64,000 nucleotides of DNA from an uncultured Pelagibacteraceae bacterium (GTDB taxonomy: Bacteria; Pseudomonadota; Alphaproteobacteria; Pelagibacterales; Pelagibacteraceae): assembly GCA_902595125.1 (NCBI GenBank), contig CACJOY010000004.1, positions 24,882-88,881 on the forward strand, read 5' to 3'. The notes below the pieces were generated by a model, which saw only the letters and a program-made list of their open reading frames with translations, had not been told where the DNA came from and ran no database searches. This document shows positions 17,725 to 26,133 of this stretch, piece by piece; within the stretch, counting starts at the first letter, position 1, and each line of letters starts with the position of its first letter. The position numbers and the translations under genes are program-made.

Positions 17725-17955
17725 TTACCAATCGGTAATATTGCTTTTATGGTCATTTGGACCATGTCTTTTTCTACCCAATCTATCAAGCTCATCACTT
17801 TCAGATTTGGCAGTTAAAACAGTCCAACCAACCCATAAAAGTATAGCTAGTATAACAAGTATACCTTCACTAGATCCGGCACCAGGATAAACAGCACCAA
17901 CAACTTCTTCTGCTGGTTTATTTAGGTGATCTATCCAGTTTGTAACAGTCGCCAT
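17725..17955 (-). CDS. Small membrane protein linked to the ammonium transporter
   Basis: A 76-residue protein with one hydrophobic segment (about residues 31-48) and a charged, basic C-terminal tail (SDELDRLGRKRHGPND). I do not recognise a family. It starts 11 bases after the amt stop, and its ribosome site (AAGGAG) overlaps that stop, so it is almost certainly cotranscribed and coupled. The terminator follows directly. A partner or regulator of the ammonium channel is the simplest inference, comparable in position but not in sequence to a PII gene. Confidence 0.72.
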   Translation of the reverse strand: MATVTNWIDHLNKPAEEVVGAVYPGAGSSEGILVILAILLWVGWTVLTAKSESDELDRLGRKRHGPNDHKSNITDW

Positions 17956-17966
17956 ATATTTCTCCT

Positions 17967-19367
17967 TTACCTGGTTGCAGATGAAACTGCTTTTTCATCT
18001 GATTTAGCAGACTCCATCATTTCATAATCTAGACCTGCTATTTCTACTTCTCTTGGGATTCTTAATTTACCCATACCCGCGAGAACTTTAGCAATAACAT
18101 AGCCCGGTATTAGTCCAAGAACTACGAACATTATTAATGCTCCTATGAACTGTCCTAATGGATTAATTGTTGCGTAAGTAGTTCCATCCCACATAGCTCC
18201 AACATTGTAGCCAGATGATGGATAACCATTTAGAACAAAACCGCATATTACTAGACCAATAAATCCAGCGTAACCGTGAACTGCAACTGCACCAACTGCA
18301 TCATCAATTTTGAACTTACGCTCAACCCAATAATGTAGTTTGTATGAAATCACAACACCGATCATACCGATTATCATAGCTTGAATTGGATGATATAAAT
18401 CATTTCCAGCTGACGCACATATAATACCTGCTAGTCCACTAGAGTATGTCCAGAAAGGATCACCTTTTGCAATCCAATATCCAGCTAATAATCCTCCTGA
18501 TAGTGACATCAAGAAGTTAAAAGTAATACCACTAAGTGTAGTAGGAGTTACGTATATGTTTGTTGCTGTCCAATAAGATATGCCTTCCATTCCGTATTCA
18601 GGTCCAAGATCATATATTGGTATATTACATGCCGCATAGAATCCCCAGAATCCAGTATAAATTAGAAACAATCCAATTGTTACTAGCCAAGGATTTCTTG
18701 GTCCAATATTTCTTGGCTCACCACTTGATGAGAATTTTCCAATTCTTGGTCCTAAAACCATTAGAACACCTAAAGCAAATCCACCAGCAATTGCGTGAAT
18801 TACTCCTGACGCATAAGCATCATGATATCCTAAAATTTTAAGCATCCATCCATCAAAGTGCCATCCCCAAGCAGCATCAATTGTCCAGAACACAGATCCA
18901 ATTGCAATTGCTAAAATACCAAATGCAAAAGTTGTAATTCTCTCAATGATTGCTCCTGAAACAATGGAAGCAGCTGTCCATGAGAAGAGTAAGAAAGCAG
19001 CCCAGAAGACACCAGAAATGTGATCTCCTAAATTGATTGCCATCAACTCACTTGTAGCAGTGTACCATGTAGCACTAAATGCAGAATCATCTGTAATTAA
19101 AGCGGTACTTTCATTCATTATTGATGGAGCTATTCCTGGTCCTGTTGGAAAAGCCCAATAAATCCACCAACCAAATAAAAACCAAGTTACTGTTACCAGC
19201 GGTATCAGCATTGTATTTTTCATAAGAGTATGTTGATGGTGTTTGTATCTTGATGCACCAACTTCATACATACAGAAACCGACGTGAATTAAAAACATCA
19301 GTACCACTGTTACCCAGTAGTAAAATTCTGTAAATATAGTAGTTAGAGCACCTAACTGATCAGTCAT
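17967..19367 (-). CDS. amt: Ammonium transporter (Amt family)
   Basis: A 466-residue inner-membrane channel with about eleven hydrophobic segments. The twin-histidine pore residues are in place: one in GVIHAIAGGFALG and one in AVHGYAGFIGL. The family stretch GPRIGKF is also visible. It imports ammonium or possibly methylammonium, which also passes through Amt proteins. A strong GGAGAG ribosome site precedes the ATG. A TATAAT sequence on the minus strand at 19450-19445 may be the -10 of its promoter, but no matching -35 at the right distance was found. The small membrane protein follows in the same unit. Confidence 0.95.
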   Translation of the reverse strand: MTDQLGALTTIFTEFYYWVTVVLMFLIHVGFCMYEVGASRYKHHQHTLMKNTMLIPLVTVTWFLFGWWIYWAFPTGPGIAPSIMNESTALITDDSAFSATWYTATSELMAINLGDHISGVFWAAFLLFSWTAASIVSGAIIERITTFAFGILAIAIGSVFWTIDAAWGWHFDGWMLKILGYHDAYASGVIHAIAGGFALGVLMVLGPRIGKFSSSGEPRNIGPRNPWLVTIGLFLIYTGFWGFYAACNIPIYDLGPEYGMEGISYWTATNIYVTPTTLSGITFNFLMSLSGGLLAGYWIAKGDPFWTYSSGLAGIICASAGNDLYHPIQAMIIGMIGVVISYKLHYWVERKFKIDDAVGAVAVHGYAGFIGLVICGFVLNGYPSSGYNVGAMWDGTTYATINPLGQFIGALIMFVVLGLIPGYVIAKVLAGMGKLRIPREVEIAGLDYEMMESAKSDEKAVSSATR

Positions 19368-19492
19368 ATTCTCTCTCCATATTAGTTTTGAAAAGCCTAT
19401 TAAATTTTCTAAGGTGTGACAAATAAAACAACTACAAAAAACCTATTATAAACATCCAGTTTTTAAAAAAGAATCAACTTTAGATTGTGAAA

Positions 19493-19891
19493 TTAAAATT
19501 TTAAGTAAGCTTTTTTTAAATCAACTAGAGGATGCTTTGGAGACATTTGAAATTTTACTAACAGCTCTCTTGCTATCATATCTCTGTCCTGTTGATTTTC
19601 TGGGAGTTTGAAGGATTTTGGAATTGTAACCCAACCGTTTGCATTTCTGCAAAAAACAGCTGGTCTTCCTTCCTCGTAACCCATATGAACATCTTCTAAC
19701 CAATTCAGGTCATCCCATCCCATAGCTTCAACGTATTTTTTTAGAAACGGTGTTATCTTTTTATAATCAGGAAGTAAATTTACATCATATCTATAACCGA
19801 TATGTTGACCTATCATCTTTTCTCTGGCAGTCTCCTTAAAGGTACCAAGCTTCATTTTTTTTGGTTTACTTTTATTTTTTTTTTTCGCCAT
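19493..19891 (-). CDS. Conserved-looking 132-residue protein in the Mgs/Glx-like operon
   Basis: A basic N-terminus (AKKKNKSKPKKMKL) leads into a soluble domain with many aromatic residues, including MGWDDLNWLEDVHMGYEEG (about 57-75) and NANGWVTIPKSF. No membrane segment or known cofactor motif is visible and I recognise no family. It begins 8 bases after the FMN-domain glutamate-synthase-like gene and is the last gene of that operon. The Lys-rich start resembles that of its neighbour, the GlxD-like protein, which suggests both may contact the same partner. A fourth subunit or assembly factor is inferred. Confidence 0.7.
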   Translation of the reverse strand: MAKKKNKSKPKKMKLGTFKETAREKMIGQHIGYRYDVNLLPDYKKITPFLKKYVEAMGWDDLNWLEDVHMGYEEGRPAVFCRNANGWVTIPKSFKLPENQQDRDMIARELLVKFQMSPKHPLVDLKKAYLKF

Positions 19892-19899
19892 ACAGATCT

Positions 19900-21321
19900 T
19901 TATATTTTATGATAGTTGTCAACTCCAACAGTATAGTTTGTTCCTGCTAAAGGTACTTTTGCTAAAGCTGAAGCTTCTGAAGTTAAAGCTGCCAAATCTT
20001 CAGGCTCTAAAGAATGGATATTTGTTTTTCCACATGCTCGTGCTAGAAGTTGAGCTTCCAAAGTCATTGAATGTAAATAATTGTAAACTCTCAGTGCTGC
20101 ATCATCAGGATTTAATCTTGCTCTCAATTTGGGATCTTGTGTTGCTACACCGACCGGACATCTTCCTGTATGACAGTGGTAACATTCTCCAGCTTTTACT
20201 CCCATTTCTTTTTCAAAATTTGCTTCAGGAATATCTTTATTACAATTCAACGCAATCATTGACCCTGTACCTATTGCAATTGCATCAGCGCCTAAAGCTA
20301 AAGCCTTTGCCATATCAGCACCATCTCTTACTCCACCTGCGTAAATTAAAGTAACTTTTCCAGTTTTACCCACATCATCTAAAGCTCTTCTGGCCTCTCT
20401 AATAGCAGCAATTCCTGGGATACCTGTGTTTGCTGCTGCAATGTGAGGACCCGCCCCAGTTGATCCCTCCATACCATCTAAGTAGATTGAGTCAGGATCG
20501 CATTTTGCAGCCATACGAACATCATCGTAAACTTTAGAAGCACCAAGTTTTAATTGAATAGGCACTCTATTTTTTGTTAATTGTCTTAATTCTTCAACTT
20601 TCAAAGCTAAATCGTCTGGACCTAGCCAGTCAGGATGTCTTGCAGGAGATCTTTGGTCAATACCAGAAGGTAAAGATCTCATCTCGGCAACTTGATCAGT
20701 AACTTTTTGACCCATTAAGTGTCCACCCATTCCAACTTTTTGACCTTGTCCAATAAACACTTCTATTCCATCTGCAAGCTGAGCATGATGCGGATTAAAT
20801 CCATATCTAGATTGAATACATTGGTAAAACCACTTTTCTGAGTATCTTCTTTCATCAGGTATCATTCCACCTTCACCAGAGCATGTTGCACTTCCTGCCA
20901 TTGTAGCTCCTCTTGCTAAAGCTGTTTTTGCTTCGTATGAAAGTGCTCCAAAACTCATACCAGTAATATAGACAGGAATATCTAATTCAATCGGATTTTC
21001 GCATCTAGGCCCAATCACAGTTTTAGTTTCACATTTTTCTCTATATCCCTCAATAACAAATCTTGTAAGAGTTCCAGGTAAAAAAACTAAATCATCAAAT
21101 GTAGGGATCTTTTTCATTAATGCCATTCCACGCATCCTGTATCTTCCTAATTGAGATTTGATATGAATGTCGTCTATTACTTCAGGAGTAAAAATAGCAT
21201 TATGCCCTAGTAAACTTTTATTTCTCTTACCTTCTTCATGTGCGTGAACATCTGCTTTTCCACCCACACCTTTATTTTTTAATTTACCATTTGATTTTTT
21301 TTTTACTTTTCTTTTTGCCAT
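19900..21321 (-). CDS. glxD: FMN-binding glutamate-synthase-like subunit (GlxD / MgsC type)
   Basis: A 473-residue protein equivalent to the central FMN and Fe-S domain of glutamate synthase large subunit. The phosphate-binding segment ALALGADAIAIGTG and the iron-sulphur motif CYHCHTGRCPVGVATQDP (three-Cys cluster) are present. In N-methylglutamate synthase the homologous subunit MgsC makes N-methylglutamate from gamma-glutamylmethylamide and 2-oxoglutarate; rhizobial GlxD is a relative. The gene overlaps the GlxC-like gene by one base. The Lys-rich first 20 residues are unusual for the family. Ordinary split glutamate synthase activity is an alternative. Confidence 0.87.
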   Translation of the reverse strand: MAKRKVKKKSNGKLKNKGVGGKADVHAHEEGKRNKSLLGHNAIFTPEVIDDIHIKSQLGRYRMRGMALMKKIPTFDDLVFLPGTLTRFVIEGYREKCETKTVIGPRCENPIELDIPVYITGMSFGALSYEAKTALARGATMAGSATCSGEGGMIPDERRYSEKWFYQCIQSRYGFNPHHAQLADGIEVFIGQGQKVGMGGHLMGQKVTDQVAEMRSLPSGIDQRSPARHPDWLGPDDLALKVEELRQLTKNRVPIQLKLGASKVYDDVRMAAKCDPDSIYLDGMEGSTGAGPHIAAANTGIPGIAAIREARRALDDVGKTGKVTLIYAGGVRDGADMAKALALGADAIAIGTGSMIALNCNKDIPEANFEKEMGVKAGECYHCHTGRCPVGVATQDPKLRARLNPDDAALRVYNYLHSMTLEAQLLARACGKTNIHSLEPEDLAALTSEASALAKVPLAGTNYTVGVDNYHKI

Positions 21322-22175
21322 TAGATTGCTCCTTTTTTCTCTGTAGGTTCTAAATTGTCATAATTCCAAAGTTTTTTACCAGCTACAATTTTTTTCATTT
21401 TACTAACATCAAAATTTTCACCAATTTCTGCAACTTTAAGTTTCCTTTTTAACCAATCTTGATCATTTTTAGTTAACTCAGAATCTACTGCATCACTACC
21501 ATATGAGCCTATTTCTCCACCTATGAAAATTGTCCCATCATACATTGAGTCACCTAAATTAATTCCTACATCTCCTAATATAATTATTCTTCCTCTCTGC
21601 ATCATAAAACCAGTAAATGCACCAGCATCTCCACCGATTATAATAGTTCCACCTTTCATATCGATACCTGTTCTAGCTCCCACACTTCCTTTGCAGATTA
21701 AATCACCACCACGTATAGCTGCGCCAAAACACGAACCAGCGTTTTTTTCAATTACCACTTTTCCTGCCATTAAATTTTCTGCACAAGACCATCCAACTCT
21801 TCCATTAATTCTAACAATAGGTCCATCACATGAGCCCATTCCAAAATAACCTAAACTTCCTTCAAAAATTAAATTTAATTTATTCAAGATACCCACTCCT
21901 AAGCTATGTTTACCTTGTGGATTTTTAATTACTATTGTTCCAAAACCTTGGCTCATTAAATTATCAATTTCTTTGTTTGCTTCAGCTGCAGTCATATCTT
22001 TCACATCAAGATCTGTTCTTTTATTAAAATCTACATCATAAGTTCCAAAGTAATAAAAATTTTCAGCTTCATCTGGATTAAAAAATTTTTGTTGAGTTCT
22101 ACCTGTTAAAACTTCAGTGTGCATACCCATTGCTTGAGCTTTTGTTTTCTTTTCTGTATTTTTTATATTTGCCAT
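21321..22175 (-). CDS. glxC: Glutamate-synthase beta-helix subunit (GlxC / MgsB type)
   Basis: A 284-residue protein matching the C-terminal right-handed beta-helix (GXGXG) domain of glutamate synthase. Repeated glycine turns are obvious from about residue 95 to 225 (LGYFGMGS, GGDAGAFTGFMMQRG, GDVGINLGDSMYDG, GGEIGSYG). This domain has no catalytic role on its own; it packs against the FMN and amidotransferase parts. It overlaps the amidotransferase gene by 13 bases and the FMN-subunit gene by 1 base, so the three are made together. Either GlxC or MgsB would be a fair name. Confidence 0.85.
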   Translation of the reverse strand: MANIKNTEKKTKAQAMGMHTEVLTGRTQQKFFNPDEAENFYYFGTYDVDFNKRTDLDVKDMTAAEANKEIDNLMSQGFGTIVIKNPQGKHSLGVGILNKLNLIFEGSLGYFGMGSCDGPIVRINGRVGWSCAENLMAGKVVIEKNAGSCFGAAIRGGDLICKGSVGARTGIDMKGGTIIIGGDAGAFTGFMMQRGRIIILGDVGINLGDSMYDGTIFIGGEIGSYGSDAVDSELTKNDQDWLKRKLKVAEIGENFDVSKMKKIVAGKKLWNYDNLEPTEKKGAI

Positions 22176-23107
22176 ACTTTAACTTCTCCATCAAATGGGT
22201 CGTAAGTATCAATTTCTTGAGGTAAAATTGATCGAATTGCTATTTCTTCTGAACCCATAGCTACCAATTCATCAGATTCATATAGAACTAGTGGTTTTGC
22301 CGCCATAGTATCTTTTGCCATACCTAAGGAGTCTTTAGTTGCTACAAAATATGTAAATACACCATCTAAACCAGTTAAAGATTCTTTCATTCCTTCTTCT
22401 AATGATGCGCCATCTCTCATTTTTTCAGCTAAATAAACAGCAATTAATTCTGAGTCACATTCAGACATAAATCTCATACCTTTGTTTTCTAAAGATCTTC
22501 TATTATTCCAGTAATTTGTAAGTTGACCATTATGAACCACAGATACATCACTAAATGGATAGCCCCAAAAAGGGTGTGCAGATTTTATATCCACTCCAGA
22601 CTCAGTTGCCATCCTTGCGTGACCTATTGCGTGTGTTCCAACAAGTTTATCTAGATTGTATCGATCACACACCATTTTAGCGTTTCCAAGATCTTTAATT
22701 ACCTCTAAAGATTTGCCCATTGAAAGAATTTCTACACCAGGAATACTTTCAATTTTCTGTGAAAAATTTAATAAATCTTTTTTATCATATTCTATTTCGT
22801 ATCTTAATGAGTAGGGCAGTATTCTTTCTTCTTTAATAATTTTTGCTCCTAACTCTGAAAGATAATTATCTACAATTTTTTTCCTTTCATCATAAACTGA
22901 TACATCTTCAGCAACTGATGTACTTCCTTCTCCAACATTTTCACCTACTTTAAATCGCATGATGAAATTTTTACCATCAGTATCTCCATATAAAGCATAC
23001 CCAGTTGAGTCTTCCCCCCTGTGTTTCAGAGCTTGTAACATTCCTTGAAGCTCATGACCTACTTTTGAAGATTTACCTCTATGTATTAATCCTGCAATTC
23101 CGCACAT
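22163..23107 (-). CDS. glxB: Class II glutamine amidotransferase subunit (GlxB / MgsA type)
   Basis: A 314-residue protein with an N-terminal nucleophile amidotransferase domain. Cys2 follows the initiator Met in MCGIAGLIHRG, and the conserved substrate-site pieces GHARMATES, the HPFWGYPF stretch and VVHNGQLTNYW are present. It would release ammonia (or methylamine from gamma-glutamylmethylamide) and pass it to the synthase subunits. The gene is 25 bases behind the second GS-like gene. About 90 residues after the first motif (roughly 50-145) look like an insert compared with a minimal amidotransferase. MgsA of N-methylglutamate synthase is the favoured identity. Confidence 0.86.
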   Translation of the reverse strand: MCGIAGLIHRGKSSKVGHELQGMLQALKHRGEDSTGYALYGDTDGKNFIMRFKVGENVGEGSTSVAEDVSVYDERKKIVDNYLSELGAKIIKEERILPYSLRYEIEYDKKDLLNFSQKIESIPGVEILSMGKSLEVIKDLGNAKMVCDRYNLDKLVGTHAIGHARMATESGVDIKSAHPFWGYPFSDVSVVHNGQLTNYWNNRRSLENKGMRFMSECDSELIAVYLAEKMRDGASLEEGMKESLTGLDGVFTYFVATKDSLGMAKDTMAAKPLVLYESDELVAMGSEEIAIRSILPQEIDTYDPFDGEVKVWQI

Positions 23108-23132
23108 AAATTTGCCTCTGTTAATCCTGATC

Positions 23133-24602
23133 CTATGGTAAACAATCTAAATATGTATCTAGATCCCATTGAGTTGTTGCACCCAAAAATTTCTCCCATT
23201 CATCATTTTTATACCAATGAAATATTTTATACATTTCATCTGGCATTGCTGATTGAACTATCTTATCCTCAGAAAGTCTATCAAGAGCCTCACCTAAACT
23301 TAAAGGTAATTTTTTAACATCCTTTCCAGCTTTTTGAGCTTCATAAATATTTCTAGATTCTGGCTTACCTGGATCAATTTTGTTTGTAAGACCATCATCC
23401 ATAGTTTTTAGTAATGCTGCACCCATTAAGTAAGGATTATGCATCGAGTCAACCGATCTGTATTCAAATCTGCCTGGAGCAGAGACTCTAAGTCCACAAG
23501 TTCTATTTTGATATCCCCAATCTGCATAAACTGGAGCCCAAAATCCTTGATCCCATAATCTTCTATAAGAATTTACTGTAGATGATCCGATTGCAGTAAG
23601 TGCTGGCAAATGTTTCATTATACCACCAATAGACTGCAGACCAACTTTTCCTGGAAGCTGCATATCTTTAGTATCAGGCATAAATGTATTCGTTCCACCT
23701 TCAACATAAGTAAATACTTCTTCAACACCTGGTAATTTTTTATGACCTAATCTATTCACAACATCTTTTCCACCCTTCCATAAAGATAGATTTGTGTGGC
23801 ATCCACTAGCTGAAACTCCCATAAATGGTTTTGTCATAAAGCATGCAATCAACCCATGTTCTCTAGCGACTTGGGCACAAATTTGTCTGTAAGTTGAAAG
23901 CCTGTCAGCATTTCTTAACACATCATCATACATCCAGTTTAATTCTAATTGACCTGGTGCATCTTCATGGTCACCTTGAATCATATCAAGCCCCATTGCA
24001 TTTGCATACTCAATCACTTTCATAAAAACAGGTCTTAAGGATTCAAACTGATCAATATGATAACAGAAAGGTTTAGAAAATCCTTTTCCTGTTGGTGTGC
24101 CATCATCATTTTTAGTTAACCACATCATTTCAGGTTCAGTACCAACCCTCATTTGATAACCATGTTTTTTCTTGAATTCTTCAGCAATTATTCTTAAATT
24201 TCCTCTACAGTCAGAAGTTAAGTGTCCACCTGGATTTTCTCTCTCTTCTCTATTTCTAAAACAAGTACAAAAAACTCTAGCAACTCTTTTGTCCCAAGGT
24301 AATTGAACAAATGTTTCAGGATCAGGTATACCAACTAATTCTTTAGCTTCAGGACCATATCCAATGTAATTATTGTGACGATCTAAAAATAAGTTTGCAG
24401 TTGCTCCATAAACTAATTGAAATCCCTTTTCAGCAGTTCTCTCCCAATGATCTGCTGGTATACCTTTACCAACAACTCTCCCAGTTACTGAAATAAATTG
24501 AAAATAAATATAAGTTATTCCTAACTCGTTAATTTTATCTCTTACTTTTTTTACTAATTTTGCTCTGCCTGGCTGGTTAACATGTTTTTCTAGATCCGTC
24601 AT
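23133..24602 (-). CDS. Second type III glutamine synthetase-like enzyme
   Basis: A 489-residue glutamine synthetase superfamily member, about 50 residues longer than the GmaS-like paralogue in this window and clearly diverged from it. The catalytic pieces QGDHEDAPGQLELNW, SGCHTNLSLWKGG, NSYRRLWDQGFWAPVYADWG and the SAPGRFEYR stretch are present. It heads the GlxBCD-like operon, so its product is probably the substrate of those subunits: glutamine, or a gamma-glutamylamide such as gamma-glutamylmethylamide. Which of the two paralogues uses methylamine cannot be settled by eye. The FAD oxidoreductase gene lies 68 bases upstream on the same strand. Confidence 0.82.
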   Translation of the reverse strand: MTDLEKHVNQPGRAKLVKKVRDKINELGITYIYFQFISVTGRVVGKGIPADHWERTAEKGFQLVYGATANLFLDRHNNYIGYGPEAKELVGIPDPETFVQLPWDKRVARVFCTCFRNREERENPGGHLTSDCRGNLRIIAEEFKKKHGYQMRVGTEPEMMWLTKNDDGTPTGKGFSKPFCYHIDQFESLRPVFMKVIEYANAMGLDMIQGDHEDAPGQLELNWMYDDVLRNADRLSTYRQICAQVAREHGLIACFMTKPFMGVSASGCHTNLSLWKGGKDVVNRLGHKKLPGVEEVFTYVEGGTNTFMPDTKDMQLPGKVGLQSIGGIMKHLPALTAIGSSTVNSYRRLWDQGFWAPVYADWGYQNRTCGLRVSAPGRFEYRSVDSMHNPYLMGAALLKTMDDGLTNKIDPGKPESRNIYEAQKAGKDVKKLPLSLGEALDRLSEDKIVQSAMPDEMYKIFHWYKNDEWEKFLGATTQWDLDTYLDCLP

Positions 24603-24670
24603 TTTTCCCTCAATGAATTATTTTTTAATCAAACGTAGCTGAAAAATTTATTAGTGTCTAGGCTTGAAGT

Positions 24671-25999
24671 TTAGCTCCAAGGAAACGGACTGTTCGAAGT
24701 AGGGTGAAGTTCTCCCTTCTCGTATCGGTTGTATCTAAACGGTTTCAATAAATCACTTTCAGTTCCAAGAATTTCTTTAGCTACTAATTCTCCCACACCA
24801 ATCATTTTGTATCCATGATTAGCATCAGCTATCATATAAACATTTTCTAAAAATCTATCAAAGATTGGAAACGAATCTGGTGTCATACATCCAAGACCAC
24901 CTGATGGTCCTTTTCTATATAGATCAGATTTTCCCTCAAATCTTTTTTGACAATGCGCTAAAGCAGAACACCACATGTCGTTAAAAGCTTCTGTAGTTTG
25001 ATATTCTGGAGATTCTATTCCATAAGGATCAACATTTACTTTATCAAAATGTTTATCAACAATGTAAGGAGAAGTTCCACCTTGGACACCTAAGCCTTCG
25101 ATATCAGGTTTATAGTATATTCCCCAAATTTTATCAGTAATTAGTTTCTTAGTTTTATCTGAATATAAAGGTGCAGTTGAGTCAACGTGAATTACAGGTG
25201 GTTGTTTACCATTATTCATTTTTAAAAAATCTGGCTCAACACCGATTACTCCTTCTTGCAACATCCAATAAGTCCACATATCAGTTGTATGCATTTTACC
25301 ATCTTTACCTTTGATGTTTGCAGTCTTAGGAAGTTCCAACATGTTCCAGAAATCTCTTGCCCATGGTCCCGCTCCGATAACCACTTGTTCACAATCAATT
25401 GTCCCTTTATCAGTTTCAACACCTGTAACTGCCTTACTATTGCTTCCTCTTTTAAATCCATTTACTTTAATACCCTTAATAACTTGAACACCATTTGAAG
25501 TAGATTTGTTCTCAAGCGCCTTAATAGAATCTTTGTTAAATGCATAACCACCTTTTTTTTCATGAAGTACAGATGTAATTCCTTGTGCTTGCCAGTCATC
25601 AAACATTCCCTTCATATATTTCATACAGTCTTTTTCACCCTCTATAAATTCTGAGTCATATCCAATAGCTTTTTGTTGCTCATAAATTGTTGCTACATCT
25701 TTATGCATAACCTCTGGTGATATTTGTAAATATCCAACAGCATTATATTTGAATGCGTCTGGATCACTTTCCCAAACAGAAACAGAATGAGCCATTAATT
25801 CTCTCATAGCTGGTTGAAAGTAGTTATTTCTTACTACTCCACAAGCTATTCCACTTGCACCAGCAGCAGTATCTTTCTTTTCTAAAACGACAATGTCACC
25901 AGGATTTTTATATGTTTCTGATAATTTCCAAGCAGTGCTTAGTCCGTGAATGCCTCCGCCAATAATTACTACTTTAGCTTTAGTTGGTATATTTGACAT
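24671..25999 (-). CDS. FAD-dependent amine oxidoreductase (DAO / SoxB-like)
   Basis: A 442-residue flavoprotein of the D-amino-acid/sarcosine oxidase superfamily. The dinucleotide-binding GGGIHGLSTAW is at about 14-24, and a closing NVYMIADANHGYKMIGVGELVA segment forms the C-terminal part of the flavin site. Unlike the SoxB gene at 51339 it has no small zinc subunit or SoxA partner beside it. It lies upstream of the second GS and the GlxBCD-like genes on the same strand, so it may oxidise an N-methyl or secondary amine linked to that pathway. The substrate is unknown. Confidence 0.8.
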   Translation of the reverse strand: MSNIPTKAKVVIIGGGIHGLSTAWKLSETYKNPGDIVVLEKKDTAAGASGIACGVVRNNYFQPAMRELMAHSVSVWESDPDAFKYNAVGYLQISPEVMHKDVATIYEQQKAIGYDSEFIEGEKDCMKYMKGMFDDWQAQGITSVLHEKKGGYAFNKDSIKALENKSTSNGVQVIKGIKVNGFKRGSNSKAVTGVETDKGTIDCEQVVIGAGPWARDFWNMLELPKTANIKGKDGKMHTTDMWTYWMLQEGVIGVEPDFLKMNNGKQPPVIHVDSTAPLYSDKTKKLITDKIWGIYYKPDIEGLGVQGGTSPYIVDKHFDKVNVDPYGIESPEYQTTEAFNDMWCSALAHCQKRFEGKSDLYRKGPSGGLGCMTPDSFPIFDRFLENVYMIADANHGYKMIGVGELVAKEILGTESDLLKPFRYNRYEKGELHPTSNSPFPWS

Positions 26000-26133
26000 A
26001 TTTGCTTATTATTGAATCTGTAACAAATACAAAATTCTTATTAAAGTTTATTTTATACTACTAAAAACTATATATATAAAAAATACGTTATTATTTTCTT
26101 TAATAATATCTATCAAAAAATATACTATTTTTA

